DNA of 64,000 nt from an uncultured Bacteroidota bacterium (lineage in GTDB: Bacteria > Bacteroidota > Bacteroidia > Chitinophagales > Chitinophagaceae), in the NCBI GenBank assembly GCA_903906365.1, contig CAIVKC010000007.1:62001-126000 (forward strand), in the 5' to 3' direction. The notes below the pieces were generated by a model, which worked only from the letters and a program-made list of their open reading frames with translations, ran no database searches and was not told where the DNA came from. A program made the translations under genes and the position numbers. This document shows positions 1 through 9,535 of the stretch, piece after piece; position 1 is the first letter of the stretch; every line of letters begins with the position of its first letter.

Positions 1-794
1 GTGGGTATGGACTGACCCTGGAGGGTGAACTGAAGATATTGCGCGTTATCCGGAGGCTAAGGGAGAAATCAAATATTTCCATCCGTTCCACTTTCCTGGG
101 AGCCCACAGCTACCCGGAAGCCTACCGTGAAAATCACCAAGGCTATATTGCGCTCATCACAGATCAAATGTTACCGGCCATAGCAGCAGAAAAACTGGCT
201 GATTATATTGATGTGTTCTGTGAAAGCGGTTTCTTTTCCCCGGAGGAAACGGCCTTGATCTGCCAGGCCGGCAAAAAATACGGACTCAAACCCAGGCTTC
301 ACGTGAACCAGCTCAACAGTATCGGTGGAATCCAGGTGGGCATTGCGCAGGAGGCTATTTCACTTGACCACCTGGAAACGATGACAGCAGAGGATATTCG
401 TGATTTGTCCGGTTCCAATACCATTGGGACCCTCTTGCCCTCTGCCGCCTTTTTCCTGCGAATGCCCTTTCAGCCGGCCAGACAACTTATCAGCAGCGGC
501 GCAGCCATTGCCCTGGCCAGTGATTTCAATCCCGGTTCTTCACCGAGTGGAAATATGCAGTTTGTCGTTGCGCTGGCCTGCATCCAGATGAAGATGCTGC
601 CCGAAGAAGCCATCAACTGTGCCACCCTCAACGGGGCTTATGCCCTTGAAATGGGCAGCGAACTGGGAAGTATCACCCGGGGCAAGCGCGCCAATCTGTT
701 GTTTACCAAACCAATACCTTCACTGGCCTATATACCCTATAGCTTCGGCACCAACCTGGTGGATAGGGTCATGATCGGAGGGGAATTCATCTGA
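1..794 (+). CDS. hutI: Imidazolonepropionase, 5'-truncated
   Basis: C-terminal part of imidazolonepropionase, the amidohydrolase that opens the ring of 4-imidazolone-5-propanoate to give N-formimino-glutamate in histidine breakdown. The reading frame is open from the window edge (first whole codon at base 3, reading GYGLTLEGELK), so the start lies outside. Visible family features are the LHVNQL segment carrying a metal-ligand histidine, the LDHLE histidine, and ASDFNPG with the aspartate expected to bind the metal. The tail ITRGKRANLL is typical of amidohydrolases closing back on the small beta domain. Downstream ftcD-fchA and hutG take the next step on its product, which supports the call. 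The stop is TGA at 792-794. Confidence 0.93.
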   Translation, partial: GYGLTLEGELKILRVIRRLREKSNISIRSTFLGAHSYPEAYRENHQGYIALITDQMLPAIAAEKLADYIDVFCESGFFSPEETALICQAGKKYGLKPRLHVNQLNSIGGIQVGIAQEAISLDHLETMTAEDIRDLSGSNTIGTLLPSAAFFLRMPFQPARQLISSGAAIALASDFNPGSSPSGNMQFVVALACIQMKMLPEEAINCATLNGAYALEMGSELGSITRGKRANLLFTKPIPSLAYIPYSFGTNLVDRVMIGGEFI

Positions 795-972
795 GCCAGG
801 AACCTGGCCCCTCCGGAGTGCCTATATACCAATCCAAATTATGGCGGTTTTGCAGACCCTGCCGGACTGCCAGGCAAAAACAACCCGTTGATCCGAGATT
901 ACCTGACAGCTAGGCAACGGTGGCCCATGCCGGTGGAAATAATCGGCATAATACTTGGAATAACAGCATGCT

Positions 973-2997
973 ATGTTTAATAACCGGAAGAAATATAAAC
1001 TCGATTTCATTGATGCGGTTTCCCAACGGATTCGGGTTATTCCCTTTTCCGACAGCCGGCAAGGACTTGATTTCCTGGTTTCTTTCTTTTCGGCCATCCG
1101 GCCTTCCTCCCGCAAGGGTAAGGGAACAGCGGCACAGAATATGGAATTGGTGCTCTCCGAAATGGCCAGGCATCCCATATTGTTGACCAATCTGCAGCAT
1201 GCCCTGTTTTCACAATTGATTCATACGGATTTGTCCCAGGCACTTTCCAACAGCGGAATACCATTGGCCAGGGGATTCTGGGCTGAATTTTTCGGCAGGT
1301 TAAAGCACAAAATTCTGCCCCCCCTACAGAAGGAAAACGATTTTTTATACGTTATTAACCGTGTTTTTTTCAAAAGTTCTGATTTTTTGTGGGTAGAGGC
1401 AATACCCCGTGAAACCTGGGTCCGTTTTTTTGCAGGGATCGGGCTCACCATCCAGATTGATGATAAAAGGATCGTTCATCAACTGCTGCAGTCCCTTAAA
1501 GTGCTTGCTTTTCAGGTAGCCCAGCTCGGACTGGAAAAGGACATCCTGGATTTCCTGGATCTGCAGGATCAGGACATAAACCCATTTATCAGGCAAAACT
1601 ACCTGGTTCATGAATTGGAAAATTTATACCATTCCCCTGACGATATCTCCACCATAGGCAGACTGGCTGCAGACATCGGCAGGAGCCTGGAAGCCTGTCA
1701 CGCATCACTGGCTCACATCAGGCAAAACCATGACCGAACAGGGGCCAGCCTGCATCAGACCTACATCATGGTAATGCTAGCCAATAAGCTGGATCGTATG
1801 TCCATTTTGGTTGACCTGCTTGATCTGGACCAGCATTTTGATTTAGAAAAGTTTGTTGATTTTTTCAGAATGCTTGTCCGAAACGAAAACAGGAAAAACA
1901 GCATTCGTGAATTCTCCTCTCAATGCTTTGGCTACCTGGCTTACCAGATAGCCGAACATAAGGGTTCCAAGGGAAACAAGTATATCACTTCATCGCCCTC
2001 GGAATACAATGCCATGTTTCGAAGTTCCCTGGGCGGAGGAGGGTTTGTTTGCCTGATTGTCCTGGTGAAAAATATCCTGACAAGGATGGAAATGCCCATT
2101 TTCTGGCATGGATTCTTCTATAGTGTAAATTACAGTGCAGGATTTGTAGCCATTGAACAAACCCATACGACCCTGGCTACCAAGCAGCCCGCATTTACAG
2201 CCAGCGCAGTGGCCAGCTCACTGGATGCCAGGAAAAATAACAATCAGCCTAATTTATATAACCTGGCAGTTACCGTTGCAAAAGTTTCGCGCAGTCAGAT
2301 TGTTTCCTTTGCGGGAAATTTGCTCATCGCTTTTCCAGGCAGTTACCTGCTGGCCTGGTTATACGAGCTGATTTCTGGTTCAAAGATTGTGGAAGGAACA
2401 AAAGCCATGGCCATGCTGGAAGACCAGCATCCCTGGCACAGTTTGTCGTTGTTATACGCCTGCAATGCTGGGTTCTTTCTCTTTTTAAGCGGTATCATAG
2501 CCGGGTATGTCCAAAACAAGATCCAATACGCCCATATCAGCGACCGGCTGCGGATACATCCGCTGTTAAGATTGTCTTTTCCGGAAAAAAGACTCGATCG
2601 AATGGCAGGATACATTGAAAAGCATGCCGGGCCAATCATAGGAAACATTGCCCTGGGTTTCTTTCTGGGTATGGCAGGAACAGTGGGTAAGATCTTCGGT
2701 ATAGCTTTTGACATCCGGCACATCACGATTTCCTCGGGAAATACGGCTATGGCCGTCTATGGCCTTGGTATCACCCATATTCCAGCCTGGTACCTGATCA
2801 CCATTATCTTGGGCGTGTTGGGCATCGGGTTTTTGAATTTTCTGGTAAGTTTCACCCTTGCCTTTATTGTAGCGGTAAAGTCCAGGGGTGTCAGGCTGAA
2901 TGCTTATCCTGAATTCCTTGGCATACTGTGGCGGTATTTCAGAAAAAATCCATTGGATTTTGTTCGGGCCAGAAAACGGTTGCAGGAGGCGGAATAG
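973..2997 (+). CDS. Gcr-family 'site-specific recombinase' membrane protein
   Basis: A 674-residue protein of the family annotated as site-specific recombinase Gcr (SpecificRecomb, PF10136). The diagnostic block lies at about residues 350-415: a glycine-rich SLGGGGF, then NYSAGF and TLATKQPAFTA. The second half, about 350-650, holds several long hydrophobic segments, so the sequence looks like a polytopic membrane protein; the first half is helical and soluble-looking. I see no tyrosine- or serine-recombinase catalytic motif, so the recombinase name should not be read as a demonstrated activity. It sits between hutI and ftcD on the same strand, 178 bp after hutI, and is followed by a terminator-like hairpin, so co-transcription with hutI is possible. 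Role unknown. Confidence 0.8.
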   Translation: MFNNRKKYKLDFIDAVSQRIRVIPFSDSRQGLDFLVSFFSAIRPSSRKGKGTAAQNMELVLSEMARHPILLTNLQHALFSQLIHTDLSQALSNSGIPLARGFWAEFFGRLKHKILPPLQKENDFLYVINRVFFKSSDFLWVEAIPRETWVRFFAGIGLTIQIDDKRIVHQLLQSLKVLAFQVAQLGLEKDILDFLDLQDQDINPFIRQNYLVHELENLYHSPDDISTIGRLAADIGRSLEACHASLAHIRQNHDRTGASLHQTYIMVMLANKLDRMSILVDLLDLDQHFDLEKFVDFFRMLVRNENRKNSIREFSSQCFGYLAYQIAEHKGSKGNKYITSSPSEYNAMFRSSLGGGGFVCLIVLVKNILTRMEMPIFWHGFFYSVNYSAGFVAIEQTHTTLATKQPAFTASAVASSLDARKNNNQPNLYNLAVTVAKVSRSQIVSFAGNLLIAFPGSYLLAWLYELISGSKIVEGTKAMAMLEDQHPWHSLSLLYACNAGFFLFLSGIIAGYVQNKIQYAHISDRLRIHPLLRLSFPEKRLDRMAGYIEKHAGPIIGNIALGFFLGMAGTVGKIFGIAFDIRHITISSGNTAMAVYGLGITHIPAWYLITIILGVLGIGFLNFLVSFTLAFIVAVKSRGVRLNAYPEFLGILWRYFRKNPLDFVRARKRLQEAE

Positions 2998-3029
2998 TTT
3001 TCTTTCCTTAATTTACCGCCTGTTTCGGT

Positions 3030-3055
3030 AACCTTGCCTGCAAGGTTCTTGTTTT
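3030..3055 (+). terminator. Hairpin terminator after the Gcr-family gene
   Basis: Seven-base stem AACCTTG / CAAGGTT with loop CCTG, followed by CTTGTTTT. It lies 33 bp after the stop of the preceding gene and about 105 bp before ftcD. The T-rich tail is interrupted, so strength is uncertain. Confidence 0.55.
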
Positions 3056-3159
3056 GATGGTTTCTGCCTTGAACTCCAACCGGGAGAAAAGGGGTCGTTC
3101 TGGCATTCCCGCCGGAAAGGAACTATCCTAACTATTCAAATACATATAACAGCCCCGCT

Positions 3160-4848
3160 ATGCAACAAATCATTGAATGCGTCCCCAATTTCAGCGAAGG
3201 AAATGACCTGGGCCTGATCAAACAGATTACCGATGTCATTGAATCGGTCGATGGGATCAGGCTCTTGAATGTTGATCCGGGAAAGGCCACTAACAGAACC
3301 GTCGTAACCTTCATCGGCCACCCGGCCGCCGTAACGGAGGCCGCCTTTTTGGCCATTCAAAAAGCGGGGGAACTTATAGATATGAGCAAGCACAAGGGGG
3401 AGCACCCCCGGATGGGTGCTACCGATGTATGCCCCCTGATTCCTGTCGCAGGGATTTCCATGGAAGAAACCGCTGAATGGGCCAGGAAACTGGGAAACAG
3501 GGTAGGTAGGCAACTGGGGATTCCAGTATACCTATACGAAGCGGCACAGTCCGACCCGAGCAGAAATAATTTATCGGTTATCCGTGCCGGGGAATACGAA
3601 GGTTTTTTTAAAAAAATCAAACAACCCGGGTGGAAGCCTGATTTCGGCCCGGATGAGTTTGATGTCCGAAGGGGAGGCACGGTCATAGGAGCCCGGGATT
3701 TCCTGGTGGCCTATAATATCAATTTGAATACCACTTCAGTAAGGCGTGCCAATGCCATTGCATTTGACGTCAGGGAAGCAGGCAGGGTCAAAAGGGAAGG
3801 AGATAACCCGGCCGGGAAAATCCTTACGGACTCCCATGGGAAACCACAGGTAGTACCCGGTAGCTTAAAAAGCGTCAAAGCCATTGGCTGGTTCATAGAA
3901 GAATACGGAATTGCCCAAATATCCATGAACCTGACAAATATCCGGGTCACCCCGGTACATGTTGCCTTTGATGAAGTGTGTATAAAGGCACAGCAAAGGG
4001 GCATCCGGGTTACTGGTAGTGAATTGGCAGGTCTAATTCCCCTGCAATCCATGCTGGAAGCGGGCAAATACTTTCTCAGGAAGCAAAAACGCTCTACCGG
4101 TTTGCCAGAAAAAGAACTCATCCGAATAGCAGTCAAATCCATGGGCCTTGAAGAATTGGGCCCCTTTAAACCGGAAGAAAGAATCATTGAATACCTGTTG
4201 CAAAACAAGCAAGACCATCCATTGGCGGATATGAAACTCACCGAGTTCGCTGATCAGACCGCCAGCGAGAGTCCGGCTCCAGGAGGAGGGTCTGTTTCGG
4301 CCTACGTGGGTGCGCTGGGCGCGGCCCTGGCTACCATGGTGGCCAACCTCTCAGCCCATAAAAAGGGATGGGATGATCGTTGGGAGGAATTCAGCAGTTG
4401 GGCAGAAACAGGCGAGTCGTACAAATCCCGCTTACTTTATCTGGTGGATGAAGATACCCGCGCATTCAATAGGATCATTTCTGCCATGGGGCTCCCCAAA
4501 TCAAATGAGGAGGAAAGGGCCTTGCGGGAAAAGGCAATACAGGAGGCCACCCGCATAGCCATGGAAGTTCCCTTTGCAGTAATGGAAGCTTCCTATGGCA
4601 GCTTGGATGTCATAGAGGCCATGGTACAAACAGGTAATCCCAATTCAGTCTCCGATGCGGGCGTTGCGGCACTCTGCGCAAGGGCTTCGGTGATGGGGGC
4701 ATTTATGAATGTCAGGATCAACGCATCCGGCTTTTTCGACAAGGAATTCATCGACGATATCATCGGCCGGGGTACACTAATACAAAACAATACGATCCGG
4801 CGGGAAAAGGAAATACTGGATATGGTAAATGCCAAAATCGGTCACTGA
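3160..4848 (+). CDS. ftcD: Glutamate formimidoyltransferase / formimidoyl-THF cyclodeaminase fusion
   Basis: A 562-residue bifunctional protein. Residues 1 to about 300 are the formimidoyltransferase: it opens with the family-typical ECVPNFSEG and continues with GHPAAV and HPRMGATDVCPLIP. It moves the formimino group of N-formimino-glutamate to tetrahydrofolate. Residues about 360-562 are the cyclodeaminase (FTCD_C), recognised by the glycine-rich SPAPGGGSVSA, and convert formimino-THF to methenyl-THF and ammonia. The same domain order is known in animal FTCD and in many Bacteroidota. The product of hutI is its substrate, and the next gene, hutG, uses the same substrate differently. The ATG at 3160 places the conserved QQIIECVPNF right at the N-terminus. 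Confidence 0.95.
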   Translation: MQQIIECVPNFSEGNDLGLIKQITDVIESVDGIRLLNVDPGKATNRTVVTFIGHPAAVTEAAFLAIQKAGELIDMSKHKGEHPRMGATDVCPLIPVAGISMEETAEWARKLGNRVGRQLGIPVYLYEAAQSDPSRNNLSVIRAGEYEGFFKKIKQPGWKPDFGPDEFDVRRGGTVIGARDFLVAYNINLNTTSVRRANAIAFDVREAGRVKREGDNPAGKILTDSHGKPQVVPGSLKSVKAIGWFIEEYGIAQISMNLTNIRVTPVHVAFDEVCIKAQQRGIRVTGSELAGLIPLQSMLEAGKYFLRKQKRSTGLPEKELIRIAVKSMGLEELGPFKPEERIIEYLLQNKQDHPLADMKLTEFADQTASESPAPGGGSVSAYVGALGAALATMVANLSAHKKGWDDRWEEFSSWAETGESYKSRLLYLVDEDTRAFNRIISAMGLPKSNEEERALREKAIQEATRIAMEVPFAVMEASYGSLDVIEAMVQTGNPNSVSDAGVAALCARASVMGAFMNVRINASGFFDKEFIDDIIGRGTLIQNNTIRREKEILDMVNAKIGH

Positions 4849-4967
4849 TATCCTCTTACATAATCGGGGCCCCAATAAGGGATACCGGGCTGCAAAAACA
4901 AGGAAAAAAATCCGAAATAAAGCAGGATATTGTGCAGGAAGTTGATTTGCCATCTAAACGAATTGCC

Positions 4968-6014
4968 ATGCACCACCTGAAAATCTATAATAAGCAGGAT
5001 TTGCTTTTTCTGACCAAATTGCGCCGGTTTGAAACAAAACTGGGTGAAAGAATTCAGGTTGTCAACGATCCTTCAAACCTGGAAAAATCCCTTCGGGAAA
5101 CATCGGCCAAATACATTCTGATAGGAATTCCGGAGGACATTGGAATCAAGGCAAATGATTCGATGGGCGGTGCGGACACTGCCTGGATTCCGTTTATCCA
5201 GCAGTTCCTTAATATCCAAAGCAACGATTTTCTGTCGGGGGAAGAGATTCTACTCATTGGACACTTTGACTTCGGCGACATTCAATACCTGATAGAAACC
5301 AATGCCCATGGATTGGAGGAGAGGATAGAAGCCTACAGGCATGCAGTAATTACCATTGATGAGGAGGTGGAAGCCCTGATCAAACTCATGACTGCCTGCC
5401 AGAAAATCCCGATTGCCATTGGCGGAGGGCATAATAACGCCTATCCGCTTATCAAAGGCGCCGCAAAAGGATTATATAAAGCCGGGCTGATAAGCCTTGC
5501 CCAGATCAATTGCGTAAATTTGGATGCCCATACAGATTTCCGGCCGGCAGAAGGGCGTCACAGCGGTAATGGATTTCGTTATGCAGAGGAAGACGGGTAT
5601 TTGCAGAAATACTGCATTATCGGAGTGCACGAAAACTACCTCCAGCAGAATGTATGGCTGGACATTGTCAACAACCCCTTTATTGATTTTATCACCTATG
5701 AAGACATTTTCCTGCTTGAAAAGAAAAACTTCATCCAGGCTGTTGCCCATGCTACCGGATTTACGGAAGACAACTTTATCGGCCTGGAACTTGACCTGGA
5801 TTGCATTGAAAATACTTTATCCAGTGCCATGACTCCCACCGGTATTACACCCCTTCACGCCAGGCAATATGTCACTTTTGCGGCAACCGACAGTAAGATC
5901 GCCTACCTCCATATCTGCGAAGGGGCATCCCAATTGCGGGATGGGAAAAAAAGCGATACGACCGGTAAATTAATCAGTTACCTGGTCAGCGACTTTATCA
6001 AGGCCATGGAATAA
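4968..6014 (+). CDS. hutG: Formimidoylglutamase (arginase family)
   Basis: A 348-residue ureohydrolase-fold enzyme expected to hydrolyse N-formimino-glutamate to glutamate and formamide. Manganese-binding motifs are all present: GGGHNN with His155, NLDAHTDF with Asp186, His188 and Asp190, and ELDLDC with Asp276 and Asp278. The N-terminal KIYNKQDL region matches the Bacteroidota HutG pattern as I know it. I chose the ATG at 4968 because the protein then begins just before that segment; a GTG at 4932, in frame, would add 12 residues. Another arginase-family substrate cannot be excluded from motifs alone, but the hut neighbours make HutG by far the best call. Confidence 0.88.
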   Translation: MHHLKIYNKQDLLFLTKLRRFETKLGERIQVVNDPSNLEKSLRETSAKYILIGIPEDIGIKANDSMGGADTAWIPFIQQFLNIQSNDFLSGEEILLIGHFDFGDIQYLIETNAHGLEERIEAYRHAVITIDEEVEALIKLMTACQKIPIAIGGGHNNAYPLIKGAAKGLYKAGLISLAQINCVNLDAHTDFRPAEGRHSGNGFRYAEEDGYLQKYCIIGVHENYLQQNVWLDIVNNPFIDFITYEDIFLLEKKNFIQAVAHATGFTEDNFIGLELDLDCIENTLSSAMTPTGITPLHARQYVTFAATDSKIAYLHICEGASQLRDGKKSDTTGKLISYLVSDFIKAME

Positions 6015-6078
6015 TATTGCAGGTTCCCGCTTGGCAGGAAACCGATTTGGGGAAATTTTCCGGCGGTATATGGCAGGC

Positions 6079-8319
6079 TTAAAAGGGTATTCCAATATTT
6101 ACATATCCAAGAACTCTTCTGGACTGATCGCAATACATGGCACTGATCTCAACAGGGCCCAGTATGAAATTATAGGAATAGGTCAACGAATATCCGGATA
6201 GAAAATCCGGATTTACAAAATAGGGGCTGGTTGAAATGAAATTATTAACCAGGATGTTGACCTTTCCGGTAAGATAACTGTTGGCAAACAATTGGTAACG
6301 ATAGCCCAGTTGGGCTTCTGCCACCGTAGGTGAATAAAACGTCCCCTCCCGTAATCCCGAAAAAGTAATCTGGTTGTGGAACTGGCTGTTCAGTCCCCCT
6401 ATGCTGAATTCGTTCATGATATTGTTGCTGTAATTAAAGTTGATCCCAGCCTGAACTGCAGTCAACAGGGTACTTCTCCTGCCAATGGGTGCATAGGTTT
6501 CGAAATTAAAGAGTAAGCGGGTATAAGGTGAACTTGAAAAAGTCGAATCAGTATTCCCTCCGCCTATATGGCTTTCCACATCAGGGTTTTGCTCATAGAC
6601 ATAGTCTCCTTCTGCCTCTATTTTGATTCCACGCCTGGGAAACTGCGCCCTGTCCAGTGTATTTTGTTTGAGGAACAGGTAACTGGTCAGAAAATTATTC
6701 CTGCCCTGAAATTCGAGGGAGGAGCTAATGGAAGGTTTGTAGCTGGTCCTTTCAAAGCGGGAACCTATCCCAACTGTGAGGTTCCTGTTGGTTGAATAAC
6801 CCAATTTACCATCCACCTTTAGGTAACCCTGACCATAGAGCCCGGTTTCTTTGAAATCCTGATAGGTGGTAATGTTAAACTGATCGAACTGGCCTGCCAG
6901 TGAAAAGGCAAAATTGCTGATACGCCCCAAGTATTGGAGATGTTCCCCCCTTATCCTGAAATTCTGACCTATATTGACAGAAACCAGGCTTCTGGAATTG
7001 GGTGTAAAGAAATCCCGGGTGGTCAGGTTAAAAATGGCGCTGATACCGCTGAACTGGTTGTAGTTCAGACCAATTTTGGCAAAAGTCAGGGGATTTTCGG
7101 TAACATCAAATATGATTTTACAACTTCCGTCCGCCTGGCTCTGCAGGGAATAAATGACCCGGTTATAATACCTGGTTCCCGATACTCTCCTTACCATCCG
7201 CGACAGGGTTTCGGGAGTATAGAGGTGATTGGTCAAAAAATCCATGGAGTGGACAAAAAATGCCTGAGAAGTCTTTTTGAGCCCCCTGACCTCACAGGTG
7301 GAGATCCTAATGGCGGAATCTGTCCGGGGCAGCTTGTCTGCCGGCAGGTCCTGGATACCATAAATTCGGTTCAGGGAATCGGCCAGCTGTTTGAACCTGG
7401 GATACAGCTTCCGTCCTTCCATGATCCCGGAATCCAATATTTCATTGGCCTGCGCAAAGCTTCCCATGGAATATTTTTCCAGGGCTATGGGTATATATAT
7501 GTCACAAAGTGGCACTTCCATGCGGGTATCTTCAGCTTCCCGGAAAAAGGCTACCTGCAAAAGAACCTGGATGGCATTAGTTACCTTTTCGGAACTCAGC
7601 AGCCCGCTGGAAACATTGCTACCAATGGTAATATCGGCACCCATTTCACGGGCATCTTTAACGGGAAAATTTCTAACGATTCCCCCATCCACCAGTTTTC
7701 TTCCATTATACTCCATTGCGGTAAATATGGAAGGGATGGCCATGGAGGACCTAACAGCTGATATGACTTCCCCGCTGTCTATGACAACGGCTTCGCCTGT
7801 AGAAATATCGGTGGCAATGCACTGAAATGGGATAGCCAGTTTATTGAAATTTTTGATTTTATAGGCAGGGTAGAACAGTTCCGCAAATTTTAACCAAAGT
7901 TCCTGTCCCTCCAATACGCCGGTTGGCAGCCTGAACCAGCTGTTTACCCAGGGTAATTCAATATCATATTTATAATACTCCTTTTTTTCTTCCATAATGA
8001 TGCTTCTGAGGGACAACTGGTTGGATAAAATGAGATCCCAGTCAATATTTCGGGTGAGCTTTTCAATGGTGTCTGCAGAATATCCTATGGCATACAGGGC
8101 ACCGATGATGCTGCCCATACTCGTTCCTGTTATATAATCAATTTTCAGTCCGGCAGAATCAATGGCTTTCAGAATACCAATATGGGCAAGCCCTTTGGCT
8201 CCGCCGCCACTGAGTGTTAGCCCTATCTTGGGACGTTTTGACAATACCGGAGACTGTGCCTGGATGCTTATACTAATAAGGAGAATAAAGAGAAAGGATA
8301 GGTAATATTTCATGAACAA
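6079..8319 (-). CDS. Patatin-like phospholipase with outer-membrane barrel (type Vd-like)
   Basis: A 746-residue exported protein. Residues 1-21 are a signal peptide. The patatin domain spans about 30-320: oxyanion loop SGGGAKG at 37-43, nucleophile motif GTSMG with Ser67, and the dyad aspartate in DGG at 211-213. A POTRA-like stretch follows at roughly 340-420, and the remainder is rich in alternating polar and aromatic segments ending in a terminal Phe, as in Omp85-type barrels. This order (lipase, POTRA, 16-strand barrel) is that of type Vd autotransporters such as PlpD and FplA. Start could be the ATG at 8319 or at 8313; both give a good signal peptide. It is convergent with hutG. Lipid substrate unknown. 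Confidence 0.88.
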   Translation of the reverse strand: MFMKYYLSFLFILLISISIQAQSPVLSKRPKIGLTLSGGGAKGLAHIGILKAIDSAGLKIDYITGTSMGSIIGALYAIGYSADTIEKLTRNIDWDLILSNQLSLRSIIMEEKKEYYKYDIELPWVNSWFRLPTGVLEGQELWLKFAELFYPAYKIKNFNKLAIPFQCIATDISTGEAVVIDSGEVISAVRSSMAIPSIFTAMEYNGRKLVDGGIVRNFPVKDAREMGADITIGSNVSSGLLSSEKVTNAIQVLLQVAFFREAEDTRMEVPLCDIYIPIALEKYSMGSFAQANEILDSGIMEGRKLYPRFKQLADSLNRIYGIQDLPADKLPRTDSAIRISTCEVRGLKKTSQAFFVHSMDFLTNHLYTPETLSRMVRRVSGTRYYNRVIYSLQSQADGSCKIIFDVTENPLTFAKIGLNYNQFSGISAIFNLTTRDFFTPNSRSLVSVNIGQNFRIRGEHLQYLGRISNFAFSLAGQFDQFNITTYQDFKETGLYGQGYLKVDGKLGYSTNRNLTVGIGSRFERTSYKPSISSSLEFQGRNNFLTSYLFLKQNTLDRAQFPRRGIKIEAEGDYVYEQNPDVESHIGGGNTDSTFSSSPYTRLLFNFETYAPIGRRSTLLTAVQAGINFNYSNNIMNEFSIGGLNSQFHNQITFSGLREGTFYSPTVAEAQLGYRYQLFANSYLTGKVNILVNNFISTSPYFVNPDFLSGYSLTYSYNFILGPVEISAMYCDQSRRVLGYVNIGIPF

Positions 8320-8812
8320 ATGCTGGGTAAAAAGGATAATAACTAATTATACAGGTTAGTAAAGTTACGCCTTATGGTACAACATTGGCCTGCCGGTTGC
8401 AGGAAAATTGCCTTGTTTATAAAAGGGCATCCCACCGCCTGCGGTTCTTGACAAAGGGCCGGGAATTCAGGTCAGCTCCCACAAACCGGCCTGATATAAA
8501 TAATACCCAATCCGGGTCAGTTTATCAGCCTATGGGATCATCCGGAGAGCCACTTGGAAATGTACCTGACCCTGGGTGGGAGACCTACGCGTAAAATAAC
8601 TATTAATAAAGCGTGAATGAACGCTATATTCCATCAAAGGCCGGGTCCGGTGCCTGTGAACTTGCATTTATAGGTTATAAATTTTATTTTGCCTGCCATG
8701 CCAGAACAATCGGGTTGGACGGGCCGGCTTCTCGCCCACCCATAGATCAATCTGGCGCCCTTTGTGCAGGTATATGAATGCACATTATCTATTAATCCTA
8801 AAAACGTATACT
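8320..8812. other. Long intergenic region between divergent patatin and collagen-like genes
   Basis: Nearly 500 bp with no convincing gene. It must hold the two divergent promoters. On the plus strand a TTG at 8662-8664 is followed after 20 bases by TATTTTG (8685-8691), one base short of the Bacteroidota -7 consensus TAnnTTTG; this is the best candidate for the collagen-like gene. A short palindrome TACGCGTA lies at 8586-8593. A 69-codon open frame at 8385-8594 has no recognisable features and I do not call it a gene. Confidence 0.5.
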
Positions 8813-9385
8813 ATGAAAAAAAACAGTATTTCAGCAATCCTTCTGACCATGGCATTTGCATTAACCCTGGCGGCCTGCACCAAGACGGGCCCGGCGGGCG
8901 CCACCGGTGCTACCGGACCAACCGGGCCTACCGGTCCGGGAGGTGCACAGGGTCCACAGGGTGCCAAGGGGGATACCGGTGTAACCAATGTTCAATACAG
9001 TCAGTGGGTAGACATTCAGTGGACAAAATCAAACACCGTTCCCGGTGCCTGTTTCTCCAATACGGTTAATACGCCCTACATTACGGACCAGATCATGGAT
9101 TCAGGCCTGGTCCTCGTTTATATGAGGCCGGACAGTGCCACCAATTCCCCTTTTGAGTTACCTTATAATGTAATCAGTAATCTGACCACCCTGCTGATCA
9201 TACAACCCGTTATAATGACCGGCAATATAACAGTCTATGGTCTGCAACCGAGCATCGGTACACTCGGCGCTGCCGACATTTATCCCAATGCCCAGATCAG
9301 ATACATTATTGTTCCGCCGGGGGTAGCCATTCCTGGTAATATCAGTTATGAAAAAATATGCCAGCGCCTGCATATTGTCAATTGA
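8813..9385 (+). CDS. Collagen-like Gly-X-Y repeat lipoprotein
   Basis: A 190-residue predicted lipoprotein. I place the start at the ATG at 8813, giving MKKNS and a hydrophobic stretch that ends in the lipobox LAAC with Cys22; an upstream in-frame ATG at 8774 or start at 8762 would put a poor sequence before the signal peptide. Residues 26-58 form eleven perfect Gly-X-Y triplets, then a C-terminal domain of about 130 residues of unknown function. Such proteins are common in Bacteroidota and are thought to trimerise through the repeat. It is monocistronic: a strong terminator follows 35 bp after the stop. Function is not known. Confidence 0.82.
   Translation: MKKNSISAILLTMAFALTLAACTKTGPAGATGATGPTGPTGPGGAQGPQGAKGDTGVTNVQYSQWVDIQWTKSNTVPGACFSNTVNTPYITDQIMDSGLVLVYMRPDSATNSPFELPYNVISNLTTLLIIQPVIMTGNITVYGLQPSIGTLGAADIYPNAQIRYIIVPPGVAIPGNISYEKICQRLHIVN
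8888..8986 (+). repeat. Eleven Gly-X-Y codon triplets
   Basis: A coding 9-bp-period repeat that gives eleven consecutive Gly-X-Y units, with Pro, Ala, Thr and Gln filling most X and Y places. It is a protein-level collagen-like repeat and not a CRISPR or satellite. Confidence 0.9.
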
Positions 9386-9419
9386 CCATTGGCTGGGCTA
9401 CCTACCGCTTTTATGAAAA

Positions 9420-9449
9420 GGGCCGGGCTTAATTGCCCGGCCCTTTTTT
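9420..9449 (+). terminator. Strong intrinsic terminator
   Basis: Perfect nine-base GC-rich stem GGGCCGGGC / GCCCGGCCC with loop TTAATT and six T residues. The four A residues before the stem make it usable on the other strand too, which suits the minus-strand ABC-F gene ending at 9536. Confidence 0.92.
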
Positions 9450-9535
9450 CAGTAAGCTATTTACCGGGATATTTTCCCGCTGCATGTAAAATTCTGAAAG
9501 CGTCTGGCATCAATCCGATCTGCCTTTTGCGCGGA

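Noticed and set aside
973-2997. A mobile genetic element carrying a site-specific recombinase
   Set aside because: There are no repeats, tRNA borders or cargo genes, and the protein looks like a membrane protein. The family name is the only hint.
6934-7761. A 275-codon plus-strand frame inside the patatin gene
   Set aside because: It is antisense to the conserved patatin domain and has no features of its own.
8888-8986. A short-period DNA repeat as a CRISPR or satellite
   Set aside because: The 9-bp period is due to Gly-X-Y codons inside a lipoprotein gene.
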